Program-made: the position numbers and the translations under genes
The notes under the pieces: generated by a model
Told to the model about the DNA's origin: nothing
Database searches by the model: none
The model's input: the letters and a program-made list of their open reading frames with translations, nothing else
NCBI RefSeq assembly: GCF_001831515.1
Contig: NZ_KV825599.1
Span: 48,832-112,831 of the forward strand
Direction of reading: 5' to 3'
Length of the DNA stretch: 64,000 nucleotides
From: Corynebacterium sp. HMSC074A01
GTDB taxonomy: Bacteria > Actinomycetota > Actinomycetes > Mycobacteriales > Mycobacteriaceae
Shown: piece by piece, positions 49,610 through 59,199 of the stretch
How the letters are laid out: every line of letters starts with the position of its first letter
How positions within the stretch are numbered: position 1 is the stretch's first letter

Positions 49610-51151
49610 GTGAGTAGCGTATGGACGACAGCGCTGCGCTGCCTGCTCGCCGCAGGTTCCGGTGCGCTGCTGTTCTTCTCCTATGAGCCTTTTGGCTACT
49701 GGGTGCTGGCGCTTGTGGCGATGGCACTGTTCTACGCCGCGCTCGCGCCCTGGCCGAAGGGGGCACGCCCAAGCGCGCGTTTGGGTGCCGGGCTCGGCAT
49801 GCTGCAGGCGCTGGCCTGCTACCTGCTGCTGCTGCCATGGATTGGCGAGTTCGTCGGACCGATGCCCTACCTGGCCCTGGCGTTCTTCCTCTCCCTGTAC
49901 GGACTGGTCACGGGTATCGCAGGGGTGTGGGTCGCACGCAGGCGGTGGGGATTCGCCGCCTTCCCGTTGGTCTACCTCGCCGCGGAGTTCGCCCGTTCTT
50001 CCTTCCCCTTTGGCGGTTTTGCCTGGGTGCGCCTGGCCTGGGGGCAGATCAACGGCCCGCTAGCCAACCTGGCGGCCTACGGTGGGCCCGCGCTCGTCAC
50101 CGTTGCGGCTGTGCTGACCGGTGCGAGCCTGGCTGCCTGCGTCGCACGTCGCGGGAAGGCCCGGGCGGTAGCAGGGCTGACCGCGCTTGCGCCGCTCGTG
50201 CTCGGAGCGCTTGCAGGCCTGGGTGTGTCCGCCGACGGGGGAGCCACCGGTACGGTGCGCGCCGCCGCGGTGCAAGGCAACGTGCCGCGGATGGGGCTCG
50301 ACTTCAACGCGCAGCGCCGCGCCGTACTGCAGAACCACGTGGACGAGACCGAGCGGCTGGCAGAGGAAGGCCCCGTCGACCTGGTGATCTGGCCGGAAAA
50401 CGCCTCGGATGTCAACCCCTTCGTCGACCCGGAGGCCGGCACCTTAGTCACGCAGGCCGCCCGCGCAGTCGATGCGCCGCTGCTGGTGGGCACACTGACC
50501 CGCGACGAGGTCGGGGCACGCAACACCATGGTGGTGATCAACCCTGACGGCAGCGTCGGCGAGCGGCACAACAAGCGCTTCCTGCAGCCCTTTGGCGAGT
50601 ACATGCCGATGCGCGATTTCTTCCGCAACTTCTCCGACCTGGTCGACCTCGCAGGCGACTTTAAGCCCGGCGACGGCCCGGGTGTGGTGCGGATGGGCGA
50701 GACGATCGTGGGCATCGCCACCTGCTACGAGGTCGCCGAGGACCCCGCCTACCGCATGGCGGTGAAGAACGGGGCACAGCTGCTCGCAACACCTACCAAC
50801 AACGCCACCTTTGGTTTTACCGACATGACCTACCAGCAGCTGGCCATGAGCCGTATGCGCGCCATCGAGACCGACCGCGCCGTCGTGGTGGCTGCAACCT
50901 CCGGCGTGTCCGCCATTGTGCGCGCCGACGGGACGGTGGAGCAGCAGACCGAGATCTTCACCCCGGCGCACCTGACCTCCACGCTGCCGCTGAAGTCCGG
51001 CCAGACCCTCGCAGTCCGCATCGGCGAGTGGCTGGAGTGGCTCATGGTGCTTGGCGGCGTGCTTGCCGCCATCGGTGCGTCGTTGGCCACGCGCCGGGAG
51101 TATGCTGCAATGAGTGCATCGCGCGCCCTGGATGCGCCCACCGAGAGCTAA
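49610..51151 (+). CDS. lnt: Apolipoprotein N-acyltransferase
   Basis: 513 residues: about six to seven membrane helices (about 1-210) and an extracytoplasmic nitrilase-like domain (about 215-470). The catalytic set is Glu (WPENASD), Lys (NKRFLQPFGEYMP) and Cys (GIATCYEV). It adds the third acyl chain to lipoproteins such as the LppL homologue in this window. In M. tuberculosis this domain is fused to Ppm1; here the two are separate and adjacent, as in other corynebacteria. GTG 49610 directly follows the fxsA stop. Confidence 0.95.
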   Translation: MSSVWTTALRCLLAAGSGALLFFSYEPFGYWVLALVAMALFYAALAPWPKGARPSARLGAGLGMLQALACYLLLLPWIGEFVGPMPYLALAFFLSLYGLVTGIAGVWVARRRWGFAAFPLVYLAAEFARSSFPFGGFAWVRLAWGQINGPLANLAAYGGPALVTVAAVLTGASLAACVARRGKARAVAGLTALAPLVLGALAGLGVSADGGATGTVRAAAVQGNVPRMGLDFNAQRRAVLQNHVDETERLAEEGPVDLVIWPENASDVNPFVDPEAGTLVTQAARAVDAPLLVGTLTRDEVGARNTMVVINPDGSVGERHNKRFLQPFGEYMPMRDFFRNFSDLVDLAGDFKPGDGPGVVRMGETIVGIATCYEVAEDPAYRMAVKNGAQLLATPTNNATFGFTDMTYQQLAMSRMRAIETDRAVVVAATSGVSAIVRADGTVEQQTEIFTPAHLTSTLPLKSGQTLAVRIGEWLEWLMVLGGVLAAIGASLATRREYAAMSASRALDAPTES

Positions 51152-51179
51152 CAACCGTTCATACAAGGAGTAACCGTTC

Positions 51180-52166
51180 ATGGCGAACTCGACGTTGGTC
51201 ATCATCCCTACCTACAACGAGCTGGAGAACCTTCCGCTGATCACGGATCGGGTGCTCAAGGCAAACCCGAATGTTGACCTGTTGATCGTGGACGATAATT
51301 CGCCCGACGGCACCGGCGAGAAGGCCGACGAGCTCGCCGCCGCGCACCCGGAGCTCAACGTGCTCCACCGCACCGGCAAGGAGGGCCTGCTCGCGGCCTA
51401 CCGCGCGGGCTTCCGCTGGGGCCTGGAGAAGGACTACGAGGTGCTGTGCCAAATGGATGCCGACGGCTCCCACGCGCCCGAGGAGCTCGAGCGTCTGCTC
51501 GGGGCGATTGACGACGGCGCAGACCTGGTCATCGGCTCCCGCTACGTCGAAGGCGGCGAGGTAAAGAACTGGCCGCAAAACCGCTACCTGCTGTCCAAGC
51601 TGGGCAACCAATACATCTCGGTGGCGCTTGGTTGCGACATTGCCGATATGACCGCCGGCTACCGCGCTTTCCGCCGCGAGGTGCTCGAGGCTATCGACTT
51701 GGACGCGCTGTCGAACAAGGGCTACATCTTCCAGGTGGACCTGGCGCACAAGGTCATCGACGCGGGCTTCGACGTCCGCGAGGTTCCGATCACCTTCGAG
51801 GACCGCACGCTGGGCGAGTCGAAGCTGGACGCGAGCTTCGCCGGTGCCTCGCTCGTAGAGGTCACCAAGTGGGGTGCCGAGAAGCGCAGCTGGCAGGCGA
51901 CCGAAATGGCGAAGGAGGCGGGCAAGCTCCTCCAGTACGAGTACAACAACTCGAAGCTTTCCCGCGTCGGTGCCAAGATCGATCAGGCACCGGAAGAACT
52001 CGCGAACATGATCGCGGAAGGCTTCAAGCTGGCCAAGTTCGAGCTGAGCAACACCTCGCTGCCCAAGCTTCCCGCCAAGCTTGCCGACGCTGCGAGCCAG
52101 GCGAATGAGATGGTGCGCGAGGGGATTGGCCTCGCCCGCTACGAGCTGCGCAGGTTCCGTCGCTAA
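51180..52166 (+). CDS. ppm1: Polyprenol monophosphomannose synthase
   Basis: Transfers mannose from GDP-mannose to polyprenyl phosphate, the donor for lipoglycans and protein mannosylation. 328 residues. The GT2 domain (about 1-240) has [34 protein letters not shown] and the acceptor-region RTLGESKLD. About 80 extra residues at the C-terminus (about 250-328) are amphipathic and helical and not part of the GT2 domain. AAGGAG precedes ATG. Confidence 0.94.
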   Translation: MANSTLVIIPTYNELENLPLITDRVLKANPNVDLLIVDDNSPDGTGEKADELAAAHPELNVLHRTGKEGLLAAYRAGFRWGLEKDYEVLCQMDADGSHAPEELERLLGAIDDGADLVIGSRYVEGGEVKNWPQNRYLLSKLGNQYISVALGCDIADMTAGYRAFRREVLEAIDLDALSNKGYIFQVDLAHKVIDAGFDVREVPITFEDRTLGESKLDASFAGASLVEVTKWGAEKRSWQATEMAKEAGKLLQYEYNNSKLSRVGAKIDQAPEELANMIAEGFKLAKFELSNTSLPKLPAKLADAASQANEMVREGIGLARYELRRFRR

Positions 52167-52175
52167 GCATGCACA

Positions 52176-52212
52176 AAAGGCCCGGACCCTTCAAGTAACG
52201 GTCCGGGCCTTT
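52176..52212. terminator. Bidirectional terminator between ppm1 and rbpA
   Basis: Perfect 13-nt arms, AAAGGCCCGGACC (52176-52188) and GGTCCGGGCCTTT (52200-52212), with an 11-nt loop. T-runs lie on both strands, serving both converging genes. Confidence 0.92.
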
Positions 52213-52220
52213 CGCGTTTT

Positions 52221-52592
52221 CTAGGAGTTTTCCTGCTGCTCCTTGGCCAGGCGGGCTGCGGCGCGGCGGCGCTTGCGCAGGTGCTCCAGGCGCTCCTCCA
52301 GCAGCACGTCGAGCTCCTCGAGGCTGCGGCGCTCACGCAGCATGTCCCAGTGGGTGCGCGGCGGCTTCGTCGGCTTGGACTCTACGCCCTCGCCCTCCAT
52401 GAGGGTGCCGAGCTGGCCGTTCTTGCACATCCACTCTTCGGGGATTTCCGCATCGTCGGCGAAGGGGACCTCGAAGACCGACCCGTCCGGGGTCCGGTAC
52501 TTTGCCATCTGGCGCGGGGCCAGGTCGTGGTCCCGGTCAGTCTCGTAGCTTACGGCACCCATACGGCTTCCTCGGAGCACGCGATCAGCCAT
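52221..52592 (-). CDS. rbpA: RNA polymerase-binding protein RbpA
   Basis: 123 residues: N-terminal tail with MADRVLRGSRMGAVSYETD, a core domain (about 30-75), a basic linker and the sigma-interacting domain (PPRTHWDMLRERRSLEELDV). It stabilises the open complex with SigA and SigB. ATG 52592 matches the conserved N-terminus; an upstream ATG adds four unrelated residues. The C-terminus (RKRRRAAARLAKEQQENS) is slightly longer than in mycobacteria. A SigH-type promoter lies upstream. Confidence 0.96.
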   Translation of the reverse strand: MADRVLRGSRMGAVSYETDRDHDLAPRQMAKYRTPDGSVFEVPFADDAEIPEEWMCKNGQLGTLMEGEGVESKPTKPPRTHWDMLRERRSLEELDVLLEERLEHLRKRRRAAARLAKEQQENS

Positions 52593-52632
52593 GCTGCATC
52601 CCATCCCTTCAATATCTTCAAGTCAACGCCTT

Positions 52633-52664
52633 AGTATAACGTCTTCGCTTGAGCTTTTGTTCCC
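52633..52664 (-). promoter_or_regulatory. Overlapping SigH-type and SigA-type promoter of rbpA
   Basis: On the minus strand GGGAACA (52664-52658) and CGTTAT (52641-52636) are separated by 16 nt, fitting the SigH/SigR pattern GGAA-N16-18-GTT. TATACT (52638-52633) offers a SigA -10 in the same place. Thiol-stress control of rbpA by SigR is known in Streptomyces. Confidence 0.6.
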
Positions 52665-52711
52665 GGCGTCGCGTGTGATCTGGAATTTGCCCAATGTACT
52701 AGGCTTGCCGT

Positions 52712-53098
52712 GTGGCAAGCATTGATGACGTCGCAGAATCGGATCCTGACCAATTGCCCCAATCCGCGCGAATTGGTCGCACGCCGCCGGTGTGCGCCTG
52801 GTGCGGTGGCCCGCTGCCGGAGCAGAAGGGGAGAGGTCGGCGTCGCAAATTCTGCAGCCCGTCGTGCAAGCAGCGCGCCTACGAGCAGCGAAACTCCGTC
52901 TCGGGGACGAAGATTCCGGACAACGCCGTGATCCTCAGTCCGGAAAAGGTCTCTGACCTGCGGGATCGACTGTATCAACTGCGGTGCGCGGCCGAGGACA
53001 TCCACACGGCAGCCGCCGAGGGTGCAACGCCAGAGGAATTACGTCACTTGTGTGACGAAATGGTGAGCTTGGCTCAACACATCGAGAGGTTAAGGTAG
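52712..53098 (+). CDS. Small zinc-ribbon-like conserved protein
   Basis: 128 residues. Cys-x2-Cys (CAWCGG) and CSPSCKQRAYEQR, 23 residues later, form a probable four-Cys zinc site followed by a basic helix; the C-terminal half is helical. The second Cys pair resembles the treble clef of FCS-type fingers. GTG 52712 has TAGGCT 6 nt upstream. It precedes the YceI gene by 5 nt. A nucleic-acid-binding role is possible but unproven. Confidence 0.78.
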   Translation: MASIDDVAESDPDQLPQSARIGRTPPVCAWCGGPLPEQKGRGRRRKFCSPSCKQRAYEQRNSVSGTKIPDNAVILSPEKVSDLRDRLYQLRCAAEDIHTAAAEGATPEELRHLCDEMVSLAQHIERLR

Positions 53099-53103
53099 CA
53101 ATC

Positions 53104-53838
53104 ATGACATCCAAGAATCTGCCCACGGCCGAGGACATTGCCGCAACAAAGCGCAAGCGGACGATCCTGATCGTCGTTGTTTCCATCATCCTGGTCATCC
53201 TGCTCGCCATCGCGCTGATCCCGCTGGCACTGAGCGGACTGTTTAGCAACGGCGTGAAGACCGAGGGTATCGACGACTCGCGCCTCAAGGCCGCCGAGAC
53301 GGATATCGACGGCGAGTGGTCCGTGACCAAGCGCCCGGGGCCAAACAGCTCCTCGGCGGGCTTTACCTTCTCGGAGGTGCTGCCGGGCCAGAGGAAGGTC
53401 ACCTCGGCGTCGACGGAGGGTGTCTCCGGCAACGTCACCATCGAGGCCGGCACGCTCACCGCAGGCGAGATCACTGTCGACATGAACAACCTCACCAGCG
53501 ATAGCGACGTGCGCGATTCCAACGTACGCCGCAAGATCCTGCACACCGATACCTTCCCGGAGGCGACCTTCCGCGTGACCGAGCCCGCGGACGTCTCGCA
53601 GCTGCCGGAAGACGGCACCGTCGGCACCGTCGAGCTCACCGGCGAGATGACCATCCACGGTAAGACCAACCCGGTCACGCACGAGTTCACTGCGGCGCGT
53701 TCCGGCTCCTCGCTGTACGTCGCGGGCGACGTGCCGATCAATCGCCTGGACTACGGCGTCGAGTCGCCGGAGTTCGTCGCGGCCACAATCAACGAGGAAG
53801 GCGAAGTTAACGTCCGCCTGCACCTGACCAAGGACTAG
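53104..53838 (+). CDS. YceI-family lipid-binding-like protein with membrane anchor
   Basis: 244 residues. An N-terminal cytoplasmic basic segment, one membrane helix (about 19-43), then an extracytoplasmic YceI lipocalin-like domain (about 65-243), with the segments SNVRRKILHTDTFPEATFRV and GEMTIHGKTNPVTHEFTA. YceI proteins bind polyisoprenoid lipids. The start follows GAGAGGTTAAGG. Convergent with the methyltransferase-like gene. Confidence 0.92.
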   Translation: MTSKNLPTAEDIAATKRKRTILIVVVSIILVILLAIALIPLALSGLFSNGVKTEGIDDSRLKAAETDIDGEWSVTKRPGPNSSSAGFTFSEVLPGQRKVTSASTEGVSGNVTIEAGTLTAGEITVDMNNLTSDSDVRDSNVRRKILHTDTFPEATFRVTEPADVSQLPEDGTVGTVELTGEMTIHGKTNPVTHEFTAARSGSSLYVAGDVPINRLDYGVESPEFVAATINEEGEVNVRLHLTKD

Positions 53839-53842
53839 GCCC

Positions 53843-53897
53843 ATATTGCGTCACGTGACGCAATATCTCACCATATATGTCCGATAATGTACATTAT
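53843..53897. repeat. Cluster of three perfect palindromes in a convergent intergenic region
   Basis: A 24-bp perfect palindrome with no spacer (53843-53866, centre CACGTG) is followed by CATATATG (53872-53879) and ATAATGTACATTAT (53884-53897). Each reads the same on both strands. The stretch is AT-rich compared with its neighbours and lies between two 3' ends. The first could fold as a terminator hairpin, but there is no T-run. Confidence 0.8.
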
Positions 53898-53946
53898 GTC
53901 AACTTAACTTCGCGCCCTTGCTTCTCGACGCCCACACGCACCACCC

Positions 53947-55290
53947 CTACCGACGCCCCCGCCTATTCCGGGCCGTGAGCGTCACTTGCGCAAGATCGAT
54001 CAGCTCGAGCTCCGCGAGCGCCTGCCGCAGCGCCAGCTGCCAGACCCACAACCGGCGGAACACCGGATCGAAGCCGTCGGCCGCCGCGTCCCGCAGGTGC
54101 GTCTCAAACGTCGACCGCTGCAGCGCCAAGGAACGTGCCAGGTGGTCCGGCGCGTGCGACTCGCCAATCACGCGCAGCGGCGTGCGCCGATCCACCAGCT
54201 TCGCCAGTTCCTCGGGCGTGACATAACTTAGGCCCGGCCATACGTACGCGCGCAGCGACGCCAACGCCGCCGTCGCGGCCTTGCCCGCACCCTTACCCAG
54301 AAGGCTGTCCGTGCCAAGGATCGTCTGCAACGCGATGCGCCCACCTGGCGCGACCGCCTTGCCCAGCCGGGTCAGGTACTCCGCTTTATCGTCCGCGGAC
54401 AGCGTCTCGAGGTGCTCCAGCGACACCGCGGCGTCGAAATCCCGGCCCAGCAATGTCACGTTGGGCCCCACCGCGCGAACATGCCCGCTGACACCTGCAA
54501 ACGTGAGCTGCTCCCGCAGCGCCGCGGCCATGTCCTCGCTCAGCGTTACGCACTCCGTTTCTGCACCGCGTGCCGCGGCTGCAATCGTGGCCGCAGGTCC
54601 CGCCGCCGGATACTCCAGAATCCGCCAACGGTCGCGAGCGCCAACCTCGCTGACCAGCCTATTTACCGAGCGTTCCTGCGCATCCGCAAGGTCAGCGCGC
54701 GTGGTCGCCGCGTCCAGCGGAGCCCCGATCTCCGTGTTGTCCACGAAGTGCGTCGCCGGTTCCGCCCCGCGGCCGGCGCGCGGCACCCAGGACTTCACCC
54801 GCACGCGCTCGCGCGTCGGTACGCCGGTGGCAAAGTGCCCCTGAAATGGGCTTACGCCGTCACCCGCATAGTGCTGGACCAGCGAGGGCGGAATCTGGCC
54901 ACCGCCGCCGTGCTGCGGGGGTGCAACGCGCAGCGTCGGCGGCCTATACCCCGCCTCGACCAGCCCGCGCAGGACCGCCACCAGCCGATCCGAGTCCGGT
55001 GTACGCCACTCTCCTGCCATATAGCCTTCTGCCAACCCGACCCAGCCGCTTGCCGCGATCCGGTCGAAGACCTCGACGTAATCCACACTCAAGTCCGGCG
55101 CGTCGCCCTCCAGGCGGAGCTCAGCTTTTGCACACACCGCGGCAAAATGCGCCTCCGCGCGCGAGGCCCTCCACCGCAGAAGGCGGCTGGTGGGCACGCC
55201 TGCCACGCTCGGCCACGTGCGTGCGTCGATAGGCGCGAGGTGCTCCGGAAATTGCTGTGAGTTCGCCACCCGGCCAATGCTAGTCGCCAT
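53947..55290 (-). CDS. Degenerate cyclopropane-fatty-acid-synthase-like methyltransferase
   Basis: 447 residues resembling the CFA/mycolic acid cyclopropane synthase family: LAEGYMAGEWRTPD in the N-terminal domain and the Rossmann domain from about 240, with SLEHLETLSADDKAEYL and AVAPGGRIALQTIL. Several catalytic features are altered. The SAM-binding glycine motif reads ILEYPAAGPAATI rather than LDIGxGxG, and the HYDxGNxFY block is replaced by HYAGDGVSPF. It may bind a modified substrate or be a pseudoenzyme. ATG 55290 is the first start after AT-rich DNA; an ATG 54 nt upstream is possible. Confidence 0.75.
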   Translation of the reverse strand: MATSIGRVANSQQFPEHLAPIDARTWPSVAGVPTSRLLRWRASRAEAHFAAVCAKAELRLEGDAPDLSVDYVEVFDRIAASGWVGLAEGYMAGEWRTPDSDRLVAVLRGLVEAGYRPPTLRVAPPQHGGGGQIPPSLVQHYAGDGVSPFQGHFATGVPTRERVRVKSWVPRAGRGAEPATHFVDNTEIGAPLDAATTRADLADAQERSVNRLVSEVGARDRWRILEYPAAGPAATIAAAARGAETECVTLSEDMAAALREQLTFAGVSGHVRAVGPNVTLLGRDFDAAVSLEHLETLSADDKAEYLTRLGKAVAPGGRIALQTILGTDSLLGKGAGKAATAALASLRAYVWPGLSYVTPEELAKLVDRRTPLRVIGESHAPDHLARSLALQRSTFETHLRDAAADGFDPVFRRLWVWQLALRQALAELELIDLAQVTLTARNRRGRR

Positions 55291-55413
55291 ATTTTCGTAG
55301 CGGTTGACGCCACGACGGGACCCATCAATGGTGATTTTTTGCAATCAGCGTAGGATATGCAAGGTAAAAATTTCCCCAGCAATTTGTACTTTGTGTGCAA
55401 GGAGTAGGTTCTT

Positions 55414-56808
55414 ATGGCAGAAACGCCGTTTCGCCCCGCCGGCAACCGTCACCACGTCGTCATCATCGGTGCTGGTTTCGGTGGCCTGTTCGCAGCCCGC
55501 GAGCTCGCTGACGCTGATGTCGACGTCACGCTGATCAACCGCACGAACTACCACCTGTTTGCGCCCCTGCTATACCAGGTGGCAACCGGTCTGCTTTCCA
55601 GCGGCGAGATCGCTACGTCGGTGCGCCAGATCCTGGCAAACCAGGACAATGTCGCCGTCGTGCGCGCCGATGTCACCGACGTTGACGTCGAGGGCCAGAC
55701 CGTCACCGCGAACGAGGGCGCGTTCACCCGCACCTACGAGTACGACTCGCTCATCGTTGCCGCTGGTGCGGGCCAGTCGTACTTTGGCAACGACCACTTC
55801 GCCGAGTTCGCCCCGGGTCTGAAGACGGTGGACAACGCCCTCGAGATCCGCGCCCGGCTGGTCAGCGCGTTCGAGCGCGCCGAGCTGGCCGAGACCGAGC
55901 AGGAGCGCGAGGAACTGCTCACCTTCGTCATCGTCGGTGCCGGCCCGACTGGCGTCGAGCTCGCCGGCCAGGTCGCCGAGATGGCCCACCGTTCGTTCAA
56001 GGGCCAGTTCAAGAACTTCGTGCCTTCCCAGGCCAAGGTCGTGCTTATCGACGGCATGCCGCAGGTCCTCCCGCCCTTCGGCAAGCGCCTGGGCAAGCGC
56101 GCCCAGCGCGAGCTCGAGCGCAAGGGCGTGACCGTGGTGCTCAACGCCCTGGTTTCCAACGTCGACGCGAACACGGTGACCTACAAGGACACCAAGACCG
56201 ATAAGGAGACCACCCTCCGCGCGGCCACCAAGATCTGGTCCGCTGGCGTGCAGGCTTCCCCGCTGGGCAAGCAGATCGCCGACCAGGTCGGCGTCAAGGC
56301 CGAGCGCAACGGCAAGGTCCCGGTCAACGCGGACCTGACCGTGGGCGAGACCGACAACGTGTTCATCATCGGCGACATGATGAGCCGCGACCGCCTACCG
56401 GGCGTTGCCCAGGTGGCAATCCAGTCCGGCGAGTACGTCGGCCGCATCATCAAGGAGCAGGTCGAGCATGACGTTGCGCAGGCTGACCGCGATGCCTTTG
56501 AGTACTTTGACAAGGGCTCGATGGCGATCGTGTCCCGCTTCAACGCCGTGGTGAAGATGGGCAAGGTCGAGGTCACGGGCTTCATCGGCTGGCTGATGTG
56601 GCTGCTCGTGCACGTCTCCTTCCTGGTGGCTGGGCGTAACCGCCTCGTCTCGATTTACACCTGGACGCTCAACGCGCTGACGCCGAAGCGCTACAACCTC
56701 TCCACCACCCTGCAGCAGCTGCACGGCCGCAACGCCTTGACCAAGCTGCGCGAGAAGGCTGGCGACGAGAACCTCGAAGAGGTCCGCGACACCAACGGCG
56801 AGAACTAG
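55414..56808 (+). CDS. ndh: Type II NADH:quinone dehydrogenase
   Basis: Membrane-associated flavoprotein passing electrons from NADH to menaquinone without proton pumping; the main NADH entry to respiration in corynebacteria. 464 residues: FAD site VIIGAGFGGLFAARE (about residues 12-26), NADH site FVIVGAGPTGVELAG, second FAD motif VFIIGDMMS, and a C-terminal hydrophobic segment (about 385-412) for membrane attachment. AAGGAG lies 10 nt before ATG. A strong terminator follows. Confidence 0.96.
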   Translation: MAETPFRPAGNRHHVVIIGAGFGGLFAARELADADVDVTLINRTNYHLFAPLLYQVATGLLSSGEIATSVRQILANQDNVAVVRADVTDVDVEGQTVTANEGAFTRTYEYDSLIVAAGAGQSYFGNDHFAEFAPGLKTVDNALEIRARLVSAFERAELAETEQEREELLTFVIVGAGPTGVELAGQVAEMAHRSFKGQFKNFVPSQAKVVLIDGMPQVLPPFGKRLGKRAQRELERKGVTVVLNALVSNVDANTVTYKDTKTDKETTLRAATKIWSAGVQASPLGKQIADQVGVKAERNGKVPVNADLTVGETDNVFIIGDMMSRDRLPGVAQVAIQSGEYVGRIIKEQVEHDVAQADRDAFEYFDKGSMAIVSRFNAVVKMGKVEVTGFIGWLMWLLVHVSFLVAGRNRLVSIYTWTLNALTPKRYNLSTTLQQLHGRNALTKLREKAGDENLEEVRDTNGEN

Positions 56809-56820
56809 CCCCTAGTTTTT

Positions 56821-56850
56821 GGCCCGGTCACCTGCGTGACCGGGCCTTTT
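56821..56850 (+). terminator. Terminator after ndh
   Basis: Perfect 11-nt arms, GGCCCGGTCAC (56821-56831) and GTGACCGGGCC (56836-56846), with a CTGC loop, followed by TTTT. Confidence 0.92.
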
Positions 56851-56864
56851 CGCGTCTTTTTCAA

Positions 56865-56880
56865 CGTGGTCGATATCACA
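56865..56880. promoter_or_regulatory. GlxR/CRP-like site upstream of the pfl locus
   Basis: CGTGGTCGATATCACA matches TGTGA-N6-TCACA at 8 of 10 fixed positions. It lies about 180 nt before the pflB start, ahead of TTATGAT (near 56918), a likely -10. The 5' leader would be about 135 nt long. GlxR control is a proposal only. Confidence 0.4.
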
Positions 56881-57059
56881 GCGCGTTGAGAGTGCAGATT
56901 CCAATGGTCTTACCTTATGATGGGAACTAACGATGGCGCGCTTCAAATCATCGGCCGGAGCCTTCGAGCCCGGTGGCGGATGTTGAACGGGAACCTGGGA
57001 GAGAGCGAGCGCGACCATCTTGGATCAGATCCTCGAGACATAAAGGATAGATTTTCAAC

Positions 57060-59171
57060 GTGACTGCTACTACCGCTGCACCGCAGACCAACGCTTGGGA
57101 TGGGTTCGAAGAAGGCCCGTGGACCGAGCACATCGACGTCCGCGACTTCGTCCAGCGCAACTACACCCCCTACGACGGCGACGCTTCCTTCCTCGCCGGT
57201 CCGACTGAGAAGACGCTGCGCGTCTGGGACACGCTGGACAAGAACTACCTCGCCGTCGAGCGTGAGCGCCGCGTCTACGACGTCGACACCGACACCCCGG
57301 CTGACATCGACGCCTTCCCCGCCGGCTACATCTGCGAGGACGACAACGTCATCGTCGGCCTGCAGACCGACGTCCCGACCAAGCGCGCGATGATGCCCAA
57401 CGGCGGCTGGCGTATGGTCGAGCAGGCCATCAAGGAGGCCGGCAAGGAAGTCAACGAAGATGTAAAGAAGATCTTCACCAGGTACCGCAAAACGCACAAC
57501 GACGCGGTCTTTGACATCTACACCCCGCGCATCCGCGCAGCCCGCTCTTCCCACATCGTCACCGGCCTGCCCGATGCCTACGGCCGCGGTCGCATCATCG
57601 GTGACTACCGCCGCGTCGCCCTTTACGGTGTGGACAAGCTCATCGAAGACAAGGTGGCCGCCAAGGACGCCTCCCTGGACAAGGGCTTCTCCGAGCACTG
57701 GGCACGCTACCGCGAGGAGCACTCCGAGCAGATTAAGGCGCTGAAGAAGCTCAAGGCGATGGCCTCCGATTACGGCTTCGATATCTCCGGCCCCGCCACG
57801 AACGCACTCGAAGCTGTCCAGTGGACTTACTTCGGCTACCTGGCCTCGGTGAAGAGCCAGGATGGCGCCGCGATGTCCATTGGCCGCCTCTCCCCCTTCT
57901 TCGACATCTACTTCGAGCGTGACCTGGCAAACGGCACGCTCACCGAGGAAGAGGCTCAGGAGATCATCGACGCACTGGTAATCAAGCTGCGCATCGTTCG
58001 CTTCCTGCGCACCGAGGACTACGACCAGATCTTTTCCGGCGACCCCTACTGGGCAACCTGGTCTGACGCGGGCTTCTCTACCGACGGCCGCCACCAGGTC
58101 ACCAAGACCGCCTTCCGTCTCCTGCAGACGCTGCGCAACCTGGGCCCGGCCCCGGAGCCGAACATCACAATCTTCTGGGACCCGGCACTTCCGGAAGGCT
58201 ACAAGGAGTTCTGCGCCGCCATCTCGATCGAGACCTCCTCGATCCAGTACGAGTCCGACAAGCAGATCCGCGACCAGTGGGGCGACGACGCCGCGATTGC
58301 CTGCTGCGTGTCCCCGATGCCCGTCGGTAAGCAGATGCAGTTCTTCGGCGCCCGCGTCAACGCGGCGAAGGCCCTGCTGTACGCCTTGAACGGCGGCCGC
58401 GACGAGGTCACGGGCAAGCAGGTCACCGAGGGCCACACCCCGATCACCGGCGACGGCCCGCTCGACTTCGATGAGGTCTGGGCAAAGTACGAGGAGATGC
58501 TCGACTGGGTCATCGGCACCTACGTCGAAGCGCTGAACATCATTCACTACTGCCACGACAAGTACGCCTACGAGTCTGTCGAGATGGCGCTGCACGACTC
58601 CGACATCGTGCGCACCATGGGCTGCGGCATCGCTGGTCTGTCGATCGTCGCCGACTCCCTGTCCGCAATCAAGTACGCCACCGTCACCCCGGTGCGCGAT
58701 GACAGCGGCCTGATCGTCGACTACATCACCGAGGGCGACTTCCCCTTCTACGGCAACGACGACGACCGTGCCGACGACATCGCCGCCACCGTCGTCCACA
58801 CCGTGATGCAGAAGATCAAGGCGATCCCGATGTACCGCGACGCCATCCCGACCCAGTCGGTGCTCACCATCACCTCGAACGTGGTCTACGGCAAGGCGAC
58901 CGGCTCCTTCCCCTCCGGGCACCAGGCCGGCACACCGTTCGCGCCGGGCGCGAACCCCGAGAACGGTGCCGACAACCACGGTATGGTGGCGTCGATGCTC
59001 TCCGTCGGCAAGCTCGACTACAACGACGCGCTTGACGGCATCTCGCTGACCAACACCATCACCCCCTCCGGCCTCGGCCGCAACAAGGAGGAGCAGGTAC
59101 AAAACCTGGTCGGCGTGCTGGACGCGGGCTTCATCATGGAGCACGCGGACTCGGAAATCCACCCCGCATAA
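57060..59171 (+). CDS. pflB: Pyruvate formate-lyase large subunit lacking the glycyl-radical domain
   Basis: Converts pyruvate and CoA to acetyl-CoA and formate. 703 residues of the ten-stranded barrel, with the Cys-Cys pair in [12 protein letters not shown] (residues 415-416). The protein ends ...[16 protein letters not shown] plus seven residues, exactly where full-length PflB continues into the C-terminal RVSGYAV glycyl-radical domain. That domain is encoded as a separate gene starting 28 nt downstream in another frame. The enzyme therefore presumably works only with that partner. The GTG start has AAAGGAT upstream. Confidence 0.95.
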   Translation: MTATTAAPQTNAWDGFEEGPWTEHIDVRDFVQRNYTPYDGDASFLAGPTEKTLRVWDTLDKNYLAVERERRVYDVDTDTPADIDAFPAGYICEDDNVIVGLQTDVPTKRAMMPNGGWRMVEQAIKEAGKEVNEDVKKIFTRYRKTHNDAVFDIYTPRIRAARSSHIVTGLPDAYGRGRIIGDYRRVALYGVDKLIEDKVAAKDASLDKGFSEHWARYREEHSEQIKALKKLKAMASDYGFDISGPATNALEAVQWTYFGYLASVKSQDGAAMSIGRLSPFFDIYFERDLANGTLTEEEAQEIIDALVIKLRIVRFLRTEDYDQIFSGDPYWATWSDAGFSTDGRHQVTKTAFRLLQTLRNLGPAPEPNITIFWDPALPEGYKEFCAAISIETSSIQYESDKQIRDQWGDDAAIACCVSPMPVGKQMQFFGARVNAAKALLYALNGGRDEVTGKQVTEGHTPITGDGPLDFDEVWAKYEEMLDWVIGTYVEALNIIHYCHDKYAYESVEMALHDSDIVRTMGCGIAGLSIVADSLSAIKYATVTPVRDDSGLIVDYITEGDFPFYGNDDDRADDIAATVVHTVMQKIKAIPMYRDAIPTQSVLTITSNVVYGKATGSFPSGHQAGTPFAPGANPENGADNHGMVASMLSVGKLDYNDALDGISLTNTITPSGLGRNKEEQVQNLVGVLDAGFIMEHADSEIHPA

Positions 59172-59199
59172 CTTCCACTTCTCAGAAAGGAATCCCCAA

